Assembly: GCF_019468465.1 (NCBI RefSeq)
Contig: NZ_CP080519.1
Coordinates: forward strand, 10,409,001 to 10,473,000
Direction of reading: 5' to 3'
Length of the DNA stretch: 64,000 nucleotides
Source of the DNA: Amycolatopsis sp. DSM 110486
GTDB taxonomy: Bacteria; Actinomycetota; Actinomycetes; Mycobacteriales; Pseudonocardiaceae
The number at the start of each line of letters is the position of its first letter. Position 1 is the first letter of the stretch. Of the stretch, positions 51,374 to 61,476 are shown piece by piece. A program made the position numbers and the translations under genes. A model generated the notes under the pieces. The model did not search any database. It was not told the origin of the DNA and saw only the letters and a list, made by a program, of their open reading frames with translations.

Positions 51374-52489
51374 TCAGAGCATCGCGGTGATGTTCGGCCG
51401 GACACCGAGCAGCGCCTTGCCGTAGATCTCGTGGTTCACCGCCGGCTGTGCCATCGCGTGGGTCAGTGCGAAGTTCGCATCGCGCCAGATGCGCTGCAAC
51501 GGGTGCCCGTCGGCGAACCCTCCCGTGCCGTGCGCCGCCACGAGAATCCCGATCGCGTCGACGACGCTCTGCACGGCCAGTCCGATGTCCCCGTGCACCC
51601 GCGCCCGCGCCAGTTCGGTCATCGGTTCGCCGCTCGAGAGGGCCGCGTCGACGTCGTCCGCGGCCCGCGCGGAGTGCAGGTGCGCGGTGTCGATTTTCAA
51701 CGCGGCTTCGGCGAAGCGCACCTGGAACACCGCCGAGTCGGCTTGGCGCGCATAGGCGGTTCCGGTCACACCTTTTGCCGACGCGGCCTCGCGCACCAGG
51801 CGCAGCGCGGCCCGGCCGAGCCCCAGCTGCGGCGCCGCCAGCACCACGGTCAGGTACGGCGCGAAGACTGAAACACGTTCCAGAAGCGCGGCCGTGCGCA
51901 CGACGCGGTGCTCGGGCACGAAGAGCTCGTCCGCGACCACGGTGTCACTGCCCGTGCCGCGCATGCCGGCGACGGCCCACGTGTGCTCGATGCCGTAGTC
52001 GCGCGCCGGCACGAGCGCCATCGCGGGTTCGCCGCTGTCCCCCACGGGAATCCCGAGCAGCGCCCAGCCCGCGTGCGCGATCCCCGACGCGTACGGCCAG
52101 CGCCCGCCGACGCGGTACCCGCCGGGCACCCGCTCGGCCCGGGCGGTCGGCGCGAGCGCGCCCGCGATCTTCGCCCGCGCGTCCGCCCCGAAAACGTCCT
52201 CCTGCGCTCGCTCCGGGAAGAGACTCACCACCCACCCACACGCGTTCACGAGCGTGAGCACCCACGACGTCGCGCCGTCCGCCTCGCCCGCTTCCGCGCC
52301 GATGTCGAGGAGCGTCCGCAGGCTCGCCTCGTGGCCGCCGAAGCGCGCCGGCGTGCCGAGCCGGAACAGGCCGGCGTCGTCGAGTGCTCGCACGGATTTG
52401 TCGGTGAGCCTGCGGTCGGTCTCCCCCTGCGCGGCCTCGGCGGTGAGCAGGGGCCGCAGCTCCCGCGCCCGCGCGACAAGATCGTTCAC
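51374..52489 (-). CDS. Acyl-CoA dehydrogenase/HsaA-like flavin monooxygenase family protein
   Basis: This 371-residue protein has the acyl-CoA dehydrogenase fold but lacks the catalytic Glu-Gly-Thr-Asn-Glu-Ile-Gln motif at the C-terminus. It has Gly-Gly-His-Glu-Ala-Ser, Gly-Met-Arg-Gly-Thr-Gly-Ser-Asp-Thr-Val and Ile-Trp-Arg-Asp-Ala-Asn, which match two-component flavin monooxygenases such as HsaA and related group D oxygenases. It is therefore more likely a reduced-flavin-dependent hydroxylase than a dehydrogenase. The GTG at 52489 is taken as start, 23 bases after the Lrp stop; the ribosome-binding site is not strong. A KstR-like box (51869-51882) lies inside the gene. Confidence 0.78.
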   Translation of the reverse strand: MNDLVARARELRPLLTAEAAQGETDRRLTDKSVRALDDAGLFRLGTPARFGGHEASLRTLLDIGAEAGEADGATSWVLTLVNACGWVVSLFPERAQEDVFGADARAKIAGALAPTARAERVPGGYRVGGRWPYASGIAHAGWALLGIPVGDSGEPAMALVPARDYGIEHTWAVAGMRGTGSDTVVADELFVPEHRVVRTAALLERVSVFAPYLTVVLAAPQLGLGRAALRLVREAASAKGVTGTAYARQADSAVFQVRFAEAALKIDTAHLHSARAADDVDAALSSGEPMTELARARVHGDIGLAVQSVVDAIGILVAAHGTGGFADGHPLQRIWRDANFALTHAMAQPAVNHEIYGKALLGVRPNITAML

Positions 52490-52511
52490 GGCTCCAGTGT
52501 GCCCTCGCGGC

Positions 52512-52994
52512 TCACTTCCCGGCCACGGCACGCTCCAGCAGCGGTGTGATCCGGTAGGGCACCATCTCGCGCATCACGAGCGCGTTGTGCGTGCGCTCCA
52601 CGCCGGGGATCTCGAGCATCTGCCCCGCGATGCGGTAGAGGTCGTCGGCCTCCCGGGCCACGACGTGCACCAGCAGGTCGGACTGCCCGGTCAGCCCGCG
52701 CACCTGCAGCACCTCCGGCACGGCGGCCAGCGCGCGGCCGACCTCGTCGAGCAGCCGCTGCGTGACCTGCACGGTCACGAACGCCGTGAGCGGGTAGCCG
52801 AGCGCCGCGGGGTCGATCCGGTGCTCGACCGAGCGCAGCGAATCGCCCTGTTCCAGCCGCGCGAGGCGGCTTTGCACGGTGTTGCGCGAGAGCCCGAGCT
52901 CGTCGGCCAGCGCGACCGCGGTGGCGCGCGGGTTGCGGTTGAGCGCGAGCAGGATCCGGGCGTCGGTGGCGTCGAGCCGCTGGCCACTGGGCAT
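52512..52994 (-). CDS. Lrp/AsnC family transcriptional regulator
   Basis: This is a 160-residue regulator: an N-terminal helix-turn-helix (about 8-60, with Asp-Ala-Thr-Asp-Ala-Arg-Ile-Leu and Leu-Ser-Arg-Asn-Thr-Val-Gln-Ser-Arg) and a C-terminal RAM/AsnC ligand domain (about 70-150). It senses an amino acid or related acid. The start has a GAGAGGA ribosome-binding site. It is divergent from the E1-type ketoacid dehydrogenase gene, a layout like mdeR-mdeB in Pseudomonas, where the regulator controls 2-oxobutanoate breakdown. The HsaA-like gene follows it on the same strand. Confidence 0.9.
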   Translation of the reverse strand: MPSGQRLDATDARILLALNRNPRATAVALADELGLSRNTVQSRLARLEQGDSLRSVEHRIDPAALGYPLTAFVTVQVTQRLLDEVGRALAAVPEVLQVRGLTGQSDLLVHVVAREADDLYRIAGQMLEIPGVERTHNALVMREMVPYRITPLLERAVAGK

Positions 52995-53137
52995 GATGCG
53001 CAGTCCTCTCGGCGCGCTGAGGCGCGATTCTGGGCGTTCTGCTCACTGAATAGACCATCGGTTGTGCAGCATACCCAGCTCTGTTGGACTGAAGACCGCG
53101 TTACGCCCAAGAAGATCGCAGAGAGGTCGTTGTCGTC

Positions 53138-55456
53138 GTGAGCAGTCCAGCCGCCGAGCGCACACCGGGAACCGCAGCGGACACGGAAGTCCTGCGCGAG
53201 GTGCAGGACCGCGTGCTCTGGCTTTCGACCGCGATCATCGACCACGCCAACCGCGTGCGCCCGAACCCGACCGGGCTCAAGGTCGGCGGCCACCAGGCCT
53301 CCAGCGCGTCGATGGTCTCGATCATGACCGCACTGTGGTTCGCGCGGCTGCGTGCCGAGGACCGGGTGTCGGTGAAGCCGCACGCCTCCCCCTTGCTCCA
53401 CGCGATCAACTACCTGCTCGACGGTCTCGACGAGAAGTACCTGACGTCGCTGCGCGAGTTCGGCGGCCTGCAGAGCTACCCGTCGCGCTCGAAGGACCCC
53501 GACCAGGTCGACTACTCCACGGGCTCGGTCGGCATCGGCGCCACCGCGCCGATCTGGGGCGCGCTGGCGCGGCGTTACGTCGAGTCGACCACGGGCGGCG
53601 CGGGCACCGGCCGCCAGTACTCGCTCGTCGGCGACGCGGAGCTCGACGAGGGCGCGGTCTGGGAGTCGATCCTCGACCCGAACGTCCAGGAGCTCGGCGA
53701 GGTCGTGTGGATCGTCGACCTCAACCGCCAGTCGCTCGACCGCGTGGTGCCCAACATCGGCGCCACGCGCTTGCAGGGCATGTTCGACGCGGCGGGCTGG
53801 CAGGTGCTCACCGTCAAGTACGGCCGCCTGCTGCAGGAGCTGTTCGAGCGCCCGGGCGGCGAGGCCCTGCGCCGGCGCATCGATGACATGCCCAACCCCG
53901 AGTACCAGCGCCTGCTGCGCTGCACGCCGGCCCAGCTGCGCGAGCGCCTCGCGTCGGCCGAGCTGGCCCCGCTGCTGGACTCGCTCGACGACGAGACGCT
54001 GCACGCGGCGATCCGCAACCTCGGCGGCCACGATCTGTCGGCGCTGCTCGACTCGTTCGACGCCATCGACGACCGCCGCCCCACGGTGATCTTCGCCTAC
54101 ACCGTCAAGGGCTTCGGCCTCGCGAGCGAGGGCCACCCGCAGAACCACTCGTCGCTGCTCACGGCCGAGCAGCTCGGGCAGCTCGCCGAGCGCGTCGGCA
54201 CGTCGCTCGACGACCCGTGGCACAAGTTCCCCGAAGGCTCGGCCGCGGCTCGGCTGTGCGCCGAAACAGCGACCAGGCTGCACCGCGAACCCGTTGTCGC
54301 CCACGAGGTTCCGGCCATTCCCACCGACATCGGCCGGACGCCGTCGGGCCGCACGACCACGCAGGCGGCGCTCGGCCGCGCGCTGCTCGACCTGACGCGG
54401 GAAGCACCCGAAGCCGCGAAGCTCGTGGTGACGCTGTGCCCCGACGTCTCGTCGAGCACCAACCTCGGCGGCTGGGTCAACAAGGTCGGCGTGTGGTCGC
54501 CGCAGGAGCGCGTGGACTGGTTCGCCGACGACCCCGAGACCATCCTGCACTGGCGCGAGCGGCCCACCGGACAGCACCTGGAGCTGGGCATCGCCGAGGT
54601 GAACCTGGTGAGCGCACTGGGCGAGCTGGGCACCACGTGGTCGCGCTGGGGCCGGCCGTTGCTGCCCATCGGCGTGCTCTACGACCCCTTCGTGGAGCGT
54701 GCGCTGGAACCGTGGTCGTTCGGCATCTACGGCGGCGGGCAGTCGATCCTCGTCGGCACGCCCTCGGGCGTCACGCTGGCGCCGGAAGGCGGTGCGCACC
54801 AGTCGGTGACCACACCGTCGGTCGGGCTCGAGCAGCCGGGCTGCATCACCTACGAGCCGGCGTTCGCGATCGACGTCGAGTGGACGCTGCTGGCTTCGCT
54901 GGCGCGCCTCGGCCGGCCCGACGGCACGTCGGCGTACCTGCGGCTCTCGACCCGGCCCGTGGAGCAGAACCTGGCCGCGGTGCCCACCGACCCGGCCGCG
55001 CGTGAACGCCGCCGCCGCCAGGTCGTGGCCGGCGCCTACCCGATCCGCACGGCCGCGGTCGCGCGCCCGGACGTGACGATCGTGGCGATGGGCGCGATGG
55101 TCACCGAGGCGCTGGCCGCCGCCGACCGCCTCGACGCGCTGGGCAAGCACGCCGACGTCGTGTGCGTGACGAGCGCGGGCCTGCTCTTCCGCGCGCTGCA
55201 GGCGCGCTCGGGCCAGGACACCGCCGACACGTGGATCCTCGACTCGGCGCTGCCGTCCGAGCGCTCCGCGCCGATGGTGACGGTGCTCGACGGGCACCCG
55301 CACACGCTCGCGTTCCTGGCCAACGTGCACCGCGTGCGGGCCGCGCACCTGGGTGTGACGCGGTTCGGGCAGTCGGGCGACCTGGAGAGCGTGTACCGCC
55401 ACCACGGCATCGACACCGACAACATCATCCGCGCCGCGCTGGACGTCGCGGACTGA
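53138..55456 (+). CDS. Transketolase-like E1 subunit, AceE/MdeB-like 2-oxoacid dehydrogenase
   Basis: This is a 772-residue thiamine-diphosphate enzyme related to homodimeric pyruvate dehydrogenase E1 but about 110-140 residues shorter than AceE. The ThDP motif Gly-Asp-Ala-Glu-Leu-Asp-Glu-Gly ... Leu-Asn-Arg-Gln-Ser lies near 165-200. A pyrimidine-binding domain with Leu-Gly-Ile-Ala-Glu-Val-Asn-Leu lies near 485, and a C-terminal transketolase-type domain ends the protein. Its size and divergent Lrp gene resemble Pseudomonas MdeB (2-oxobutanoate dehydrogenase E1). The oxoacid is not proven. GTG start at 53138 with an AGAGAGG ribosome-binding site. No E2 or E3 gene is beside it, so it must use subunits encoded elsewhere. 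Confidence 0.88.
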   Translation: MSSPAAERTPGTAADTEVLREVQDRVLWLSTAIIDHANRVRPNPTGLKVGGHQASSASMVSIMTALWFARLRAEDRVSVKPHASPLLHAINYLLDGLDEKYLTSLREFGGLQSYPSRSKDPDQVDYSTGSVGIGATAPIWGALARRYVESTTGGAGTGRQYSLVGDAELDEGAVWESILDPNVQELGEVVWIVDLNRQSLDRVVPNIGATRLQGMFDAAGWQVLTVKYGRLLQELFERPGGEALRRRIDDMPNPEYQRLLRCTPAQLRERLASAELAPLLDSLDDETLHAAIRNLGGHDLSALLDSFDAIDDRRPTVIFAYTVKGFGLASEGHPQNHSSLLTAEQLGQLAERVGTSLDDPWHKFPEGSAAARLCAETATRLHREPVVAHEVPAIPTDIGRTPSGRTTTQAALGRALLDLTREAPEAAKLVVTLCPDVSSSTNLGGWVNKVGVWSPQERVDWFADDPETILHWRERPTGQHLELGIAEVNLVSALGELGTTWSRWGRPLLPIGVLYDPFVERALEPWSFGIYGGGQSILVGTPSGVTLAPEGGAHQSVTTPSVGLEQPGCITYEPAFAIDVEWTLLASLARLGRPDGTSAYLRLSTRPVEQNLAAVPTDPAARERRRRQVVAGAYPIRTAAVARPDVTIVAMGAMVTEALAAADRLDALGKHADVVCVTSAGLLFRALQARSGQDTADTWILDSALPSERSAPMVTVLDGHPHTLAFLANVHRVRAAHLGVTRFGQSGDLESVYRHHGIDTDNIIRAALDVAD

Positions 55457-55478
55457 CGCGCCGATCGCCCGCGGCCGG

Positions 55479-56629
<1,151 letters not shown>

Positions 56630-56630
<1 letters not shown>

Positions 56631-57718
56631 CAGGCCTCCGCCGCGATCCGGATCAGCGAGCGGGCGCCCTGGCCCGCGCGCATCCGGTCGAACGCCTCGG
56701 GCACCTCGTCGAGAGAGATGCGGTGCGTCACCAGGCTTTCCAGGTTCAGCTCACCGGCGCGCACCTCTTCGGCGAGCACCGGGATGTCGCGGTCCGGGTC
56801 GGACGCCCCGTAGACGGTGCTGGTGAGCGTGCGCGCGAAGTGGAAGATCTCCAACGGGTTGAAGACCACCTCCTGGTCGCGCCGCCCGACGCCGACCACC
56901 GTGCAGTGCCCGCCGCGACGCACCGAACTCCACGCCGTGCGGATCGTCGCGGCCGCGCCCACGCACTCGAAGGCGTGGTCGGCACCGCGGCCCTCGGTGA
57001 GGCCGCGCACCTGCTTGGCGAGCTTCTCCTCGCTCAGCAGGAAGTGCGTCGCGCCCGCCGCGCGGGCCAGCTCTTCCTTCTCCGGCGAGACGTCCACGGC
57101 GATGATCGGCGACGCGCCCGCGAGCTTCGCGCCCAGCACCGCGCACAGCCCGATGCCGCCGAGGCCGATCACGAGCACCGACTGCCCGCTGCGGACCTTC
57201 GCGGTGTTGCGCACGGCGCCGACGCCCGTGAGCACCGCGCAGCCCATCAGCGCCGCCAGGTCGAGCGGCACCCCGTCGGGCAGCGGCACCACGGACTTGC
57301 CGGGCAGCACCGTCTCCTCGGCGAAGCCGCCGACGCCGAGCACGACGTTGAGCGGCTCGCCGTCGACCTCGCCACGCGGCAAGGTCGTGATGCCTTCGAT
57401 CGTGGAGCACAGCCACGGTTCCCCGGCCTGGCAGAACCAGCATTCGCGGCACGCCGCGGCCCAGTTGAGCACGACGCGGTCGCCGGGCTTCACGTGCGTG
57501 ACCTCCGCGCCGGTCTCGGCGACGATGCCCGAAGCTTCGTGCCCGGGCACGAACGGGTACTGCGGTTTCAGCGTGCCGTCGACCATCGAGAGGTCGGAGT
57601 GGCAGACGCCGGCGGCGGCGATCCGCACCCGCACGTCGGCCGGTCCGACGGGCGGCAGCACGATGTCGCGGACCTCGGGCACGGCACCCGGCTCGCGCAC
57701 GACCACGGCTTTGACCAC
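56630..57718 (-). CDS. Zinc-dependent alcohol dehydrogenase
   Basis: This is a 362-residue medium-chain dehydrogenase of the class III-like branch. The catalytic zinc ligands Cys39 (Gly-Val-Cys-His) and His60-Glu61 are present, as are the four structural-zinc cysteines Cys90, Cys93, Cys96 and Cys104. The NAD-binding Gly-Leu-Gly-Gly-Ile-Gly-Leu is near 175-181. It oxidises an alcohol to an aldehyde with NAD, and the ALDH encoded just before it would take the aldehyde to the acid. The GTG at 57718 has a GGAG ribosome-binding site 9 bases upstream. The substrate may be a fatty or short-chain alcohol. Confidence 0.93.
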
Positions 57719-57752
57719 GGTGTCTTCTCCTTCGTCGCGCTTGAGAACTGGT

Positions 57753-59171
57753 TCAGAGCTGGATGGACTTGATCTCGGTGAACTCGTCGAGCGCGGGGCG
57801 GCCCATCTCGCGGCCGACGCCGGAGGCCTTGTAGCCGCCGAAGGGCGCCAGCGGGTTGTAGGCGCCGCCGTTCACGTCGATCTGGCCCGTGCGCACGCGG
57901 CGCGCGAACGCCAGCGCGCGGTCCTGGTCCCCGGACCACACCGCGCCGTGCAGGCCGTACTTCGAGTTGTTGGCGATCCGCAGCGCGTCTTCCTCGTCAT
58001 CGAACGGGATGATCGACAACACGGGGCCGAAGATCTCCTCCTGCGCGATCGTCGAGTCCGGGTCCACGCCCGCGAACACGGTCGGCCGCACGAAGTAGCC
58101 GGTGTCGAGCCCTTCGGGGGTCTCGGCGCCGCCGGTCACCAGCGTCGCGCCTTCGGAGACGCCCTTCGCGATGAACTCCCGCACGCGCTCGCGTTGCGCG
58201 GCCGACACCAGCGGGCCGAGCTTCGTCTTCGCGTCCAGCGGGTCGCCGGGGGTGAAGCCCTCGGCGAACTTCTTCGCCAGCGCAACGGCTTCCTCGTGCT
58301 TCTCGCGCGGCACGAGCATGCGCGTCCACGCGGTGCAGGTCTGGCCGGCGTTGAGGAAAGCGTTGGAGACACCCACCTTCACGGCCGTGGCCAGGTCGGC
58401 GTCGTCGAGGATCACGTTGGCGGACTTGCCACCCAGCTCCAGCGTCACGCGCTTGACCGAGCGCGCGGCGACCTCGGCCACGCGCGTGCCGGCGCGCACG
58501 GAACCGGTGAACGACACGACGTCGACCTCCGGGTGCGTCGCGAGCGCCTCGCCGACCACCGGGCCGAAGCCGGTGACCAGGTTGACCACGCCGGCCGGGA
58601 AGCCAGCCTCGTGGATCGCGTCGAACAGCTGGTAGGCGCTCAGCGGCGCGACCTCGCTGGGCTTGACGACCACGGTGCAGCCCGCGGCCAGCGCGGGCGC
58701 GATCTTGCAGGTGATCTGGTGCAGCGGGTAGTTCCACGGCGTGATCGCCGCGACGACCCCGGCAGCCTCGCGCACGATCAGCGAGTTGCCGACCTTCTCC
58801 TCCGGCGCGTCTTCGCCGAGCAGGTCCACGTACGTCTGCACGTCGGTCTGCGGCAGCGCGGCCTGGATGCGCGTGGCGATGCGCAGCGGCGTGCCGACGT
58901 CGCGCGCGATCGTCTCGCCGATCTCCTCGGCGCGCTTGGCGAGTCCTTCGTGGAGCTTGCGCAGCAGCTCCGCGCGCTCGGCCCGCGTGGTGGCCGACCA
59001 CGCCGGGAAAGCCTCACGCGCCGCCCGCACCGCTCGGTCGACGTCGTCGGCCGAGCCTTCCGGGATCTGCGCCTGCACCTGTTCGGTGGCCGGGTTCTCG
59101 ACGGCGATCGTGGCGGCTCCCGCCGCCGGGACCCACTCGCCGCCGATGTACAGCACGTTGCGCTCTTGCAC
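57753..59171 (-). CDS. Aldehyde dehydrogenase family protein
   Basis: This is a 472-residue NAD(P)-dependent aldehyde dehydrogenase. The key residues are Asn147 (Pro-Trp-Asn-Tyr-Pro), Glu245 (Leu-Glu-Leu-Gly-Gly-Lys) and the nucleophile Cys279 (Gly-Gln-Thr-Cys-Thr), with Glu-Glu-Ile-Phe-Gly-Pro near 375. It oxidises an aldehyde to the acid. The GTG at 59171 has a GGAG ribosome-binding site 6 bases upstream. A palindrome TTCTATAGAA lies 38 bp upstream, the likely GntR operator. It forms an alcohol-to-acid route with the ADH, with the ACAD acting further down. Confidence 0.95.
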   Translation of the reverse strand: MQERNVLYIGGEWVPAAGAATIAVENPATEQVQAQIPEGSADDVDRAVRAAREAFPAWSATTRAERAELLRKLHEGLAKRAEEIGETIARDVGTPLRIATRIQAALPQTDVQTYVDLLGEDAPEEKVGNSLIVREAAGVVAAITPWNYPLHQITCKIAPALAAGCTVVVKPSEVAPLSAYQLFDAIHEAGFPAGVVNLVTGFGPVVGEALATHPEVDVVSFTGSVRAGTRVAEVAARSVKRVTLELGGKSANVILDDADLATAVKVGVSNAFLNAGQTCTAWTRMLVPREKHEEAVALAKKFAEGFTPGDPLDAKTKLGPLVSAAQRERVREFIAKGVSEGATLVTGGAETPEGLDTGYFVRPTVFAGVDPDSTIAQEEIFGPVLSIIPFDDEEDALRIANNSKYGLHGAVWSGDQDRALAFARRVRTGQIDVNGGAYNPLAPFGGYKASGVGREMGRPALDEFTEIKSIQL

Positions 59172-59208
59172 CGAGTCTCCTTCGACCGGGAACCGCCTTC
59201 GCGGCGGA

Positions 59209-59218
59209 TTCTATAGAA
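59209..59218. promoter_or_regulatory. GntR-type operator TTCTATAGAA
   Basis: This perfect 10-bp palindrome lies 38 bp before the ALDH start and just downstream of the GntR stop. AT-rich palindromes with a central TATA are typical for FCD-type GntR regulators and stand out in this DNA. Confidence 0.65.
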
Positions 59219-59248
59219 AACTCCGGCGGTGTGCCCAGTGCGGATTCG

Positions 59249-59929
59249 TCACTCGCCCGCCAGCACGCCCTGCGCCGCGAGGAAGTCGAGGAGCAGATCG
59301 CCGGCGAGCCGAATGTGCGCGCTCATCGCGGCGCGCGCCGGCGCGGTGGCCCCTTCGCGCAGCGCGGCGAGGATCGGCTCGTGGCCGTCACGCGCGGCGA
59401 GCGGCCAGCCGGGGATGTCGGCGTAGGCGGTGAACGGCACATACCGCAGCGTCAGCGACAGCATCCAGGTGAGCTTCGGTGCGGCGGCGGCGCGGTTCAC
59501 GCGGCGGTGCAGCTCGAAGTCGGCGCGTTCGGTGGCGTCGAGATCTCCGGCGGCCACGGCGCGTTCCAGCTCGTCCTGCAGCTCGGCCAGGCCGGCGAGG
59601 TCCGCGGCGGTGAGCCGCCCCGCCGCGCGGGCCGCGAGCTCGCCGGAGAGGTAGGCCTGCGTGTCGTAGAGGTCGGTCACGTCCTGGCGCGTCACCGGCA
59701 CCACGCTGAAGCCGCGGCCGGGCCGGAAGTCGACCATGCCCTCGCCGGTGAGCGACATCAGCGCTTCGCGCACCGGAGTGGCGCTCACGCCGAGCTGTTC
59801 GGCGAGGTGCTCGGTGCGCAGCCGTTCGCCGCCGCGCACGGCGCCGCTCATGATGAGGTCGCGAACCTGCTTGGCCACTCGCGGGCTCAGGCGCTCCCCG
59901 GGCTGCCGCGTCTGTCCGGCTTCTGCCAC
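59249..59929 (-). CDS. GntR family transcriptional regulator (FadR/FCD type)
   Basis: This is a 226-residue regulator: an N-terminal GntR winged helix (about 10-75, with Leu-Arg-Thr-Glu-His-Leu-Ala-Glu-Gln-Leu-Gly-Val-Ser and Thr-Pro-Val-Arg-Glu-Ala-Leu) and a helical FCD ligand domain (about 85-215) with Asp and His residues (Asp-Phe-Glu-Leu-His-Arg and Ser-Ala-His) that usually hold a metal and a carboxylate. It lies immediately upstream of ALDH-ADH-ACAD on the same strand. The TTCTATAGAA palindrome between it and the ALDH gene marks the pathway genes as its target. GTG start at 59929. Confidence 0.9.
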   Translation of the reverse strand: MAEAGQTRQPGERLSPRVAKQVRDLIMSGAVRGGERLRTEHLAEQLGVSATPVREALMSLTGEGMVDFRPGRGFSVVPVTRQDVTDLYDTQAYLSGELAARAAGRLTAADLAGLAELQDELERAVAAGDLDATERADFELHRRVNRAAAAPKLTWMLSLTLRYVPFTAYADIPGWPLAARDGHEPILAALREGATAPARAAMSAHIRLAGDLLLDFLAAQGVLAGE

Positions 59930-60025
59930 GAAACGACCACCCTGCGGGGCTCCGGCGATGATTCACGCCATCGTAGCGCCGGACGATCCGCCGTGCGGCC
60001 GCTACCGCGCGGACGCCACCCGGCC

Positions 60026-60031
60026 TAGCGT
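60026..60031 (+). promoter_or_regulatory. -10 box TAGCGT for a probable leaderless hydrolase gene
   Basis: TAGCGT is followed by exactly 7 bases and then the ATG at 60039, with no ribosome-binding site. Confidence 0.45.
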
Positions 60032-60038
60032 TCGCCGC

Positions 60039-60848
60039 ATGGAAACCCTCGACGCGGGCAGGCAGCGGATCGCCTATCGCACCAGTCCCGGTTCCGGCCC
60101 CGCCGTGGTGTTCGTGCACGGCAACTCCTCGTCCTCGGCGGCGTGGGCGCGGGTGCTCGACGGCCCCTTCGGACGGCGGTTCCGCGTGCTCGCACTCGAC
60201 CTGCCGGGCCACGGCAAGTCCGCGCGCGCCCAGGACCCGGCCACCTACTCGATCCCCGGTTACGCCCGCGTGGTCGCGGACTTCGCCGAAGCGGCGGGCG
60301 GCGGCGACGCCGTGCTCGTCGGCTGGAGCCTCGGCGGGCACATCGCCCTCTCGGCCTCGACGCGGCTGCCCGGTGCGCGCGGGATCGTCGTGCACGGCAC
60401 ACCGCCGGTCGCGTCGCCGACCGACCTCGCCACGGCGTTCCTGCCGAACCCGGCCGTGGCCACCGGGTTCACCGGCGAAGTGTCCCGAGAGGACGCGACG
60501 GCGTACGCCCGCAGCCAGCTCGCGCTCGGCTCGTCCCTGCCGGTCGACGCGGCGGTCGCCCACATCCTCGCCACCGACCCCGAGGCGCGCGCGGCGCTCG
60601 GCCGCAGCCTGCAGAGCGTCGAGAACGCCGACGAGCGCGCGATCGTCGCCGGCTCCCGCGTGCCGGTGGCGATCCTGCACGGCGCCGAGGAGCAGCTGGT
60701 GAACCTCGAGTACCTGCGCACCGTCACCTCGCCCCGGTTGTGGCGCGGCGAAGTGCAGATGCTGCCCGGCGCCGGCCACACCCCGCAGGACGAGACCCCG
60801 GAGGCGTACGAGGCCGTGCTCACTGCGTTCCTCGACGATCTTCGGTGA
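60039..60848 (+). CDS. Alpha/beta hydrolase
   Basis: This is a 269-residue alpha/beta hydrolase. The oxyanion region Val-Phe-Val-His-Gly-Asn-Ser lies near 24-30. The nucleophile is Ser97 in Gly-Trp-Ser-Leu-Gly-Gly, and the catalytic His is in Gly-Ala-Gly-His-Thr-Pro near the end. The acid is probably the Glu in His-Gly-Ala-Glu-Glu-Gln-Leu. No signal peptide, so it acts in the cytoplasm; esterase, lactonase and haloperoxidase-like activities are all possible. The ATG at 60039 was chosen over longer in-frame starts because of the -10 box 7 bases upstream and the family start. It is divergent from the GntR gene. Confidence 0.88.
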   Translation: METLDAGRQRIAYRTSPGSGPAVVFVHGNSSSSAAWARVLDGPFGRRFRVLALDLPGHGKSARAQDPATYSIPGYARVVADFAEAAGGGDAVLVGWSLGGHIALSASTRLPGARGIVVHGTPPVASPTDLATAFLPNPAVATGFTGEVSREDATAYARSQLALGSSLPVDAAVAHILATDPEARAALGRSLQSVENADERAIVAGSRVPVAILHGAEEQLVNLEYLRTVTSPRLWRGEVQMLPGAGHTPQDETPEAYEAVLTAFLDDLR

Positions 60849-60962
60849 TCCGGACCACACGGAGAACCTCCGCCGTCACCCCGGGCGTCTAGCCCGGAAG
60901 GTCCCGCGCCGTGGGGCCGTCCGGCCGATGTCCGAAGTGGACACCCGAGGAGGGAGAACGCT

Positions 60963-61349
60963 GTGGGGAACAGGAAAGCGGTGCTGGTTGCGGCCGTGGC
61001 CGTGACGCTGGCGGCGGCGGGCACGATCGGGATCACCACCGCGTCGGCGAGCGGCGACCAGCCGCCGGAGGGCGCGCGGGCCACCGTGCACGTGAGCCCC
61101 AACCCGGCCACCGCACGGGGCCAGGAAGTCACGATCACCGGGAACTGCGGCGGCGGCACCGGGCTGAAGTCCGTGCTGGGCGGGCTGCCGGACCATCCGG
61201 CGCTCGTCGACATTCGCGTCGCCGACCCGAACCCGGCGCACTACCGGGCCACCGCCCGCGTGTCGGACCTGATCGGCTCGGGGGTCGGGCCGGTCCTGGT
61301 CGACTGCGGCGGCGAAGCGGGCGTGACACTGCTGGTGACGCGCTTCTGA
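60963..61349 (+). CDS. Small secreted protein of unknown function
   Basis: This 128-residue protein has a signal peptide (about 1-29, ending Ala-Ser-Ala-Ser) and a mature part of about 100 residues. The mature part reads like one Ig-like beta sandwich (His-Val-Ser-Pro-Asn-Pro-Ala-Thr-Ala-Arg-Gly, then Ile-Thr-Gly-Asn-Cys-Gly-Gly-Gly) with two cysteines that could pair. The GTG at 60963 follows a GGAGGGAG ribosome-binding site. I cannot name a family. It lies between the hydrolase and the secreted S1 protease, all on the plus strand but with separate promoters. Confidence 0.75.
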   Translation: MGNRKAVLVAAVAVTLAAAGTIGITTASASGDQPPEGARATVHVSPNPATARGQEVTITGNCGGGTGLKSVLGGLPDHPALVDIRVADPNPAHYRATARVSDLIGSGVGPVLVDCGGEAGVTLLVTRF

Positions 61350-61476
61350 GCCGGACCCGGGGGATCCCGGCGGTGGGATCCCCCGGGCCGGCACCACCGT
61401 TCGGCACCGCTGTGAGGTTGCTGTGCATCCGGGCGCTCGGCGTGCTTTGCGCCTGAAAGCGTGCTGACCTGGACGG

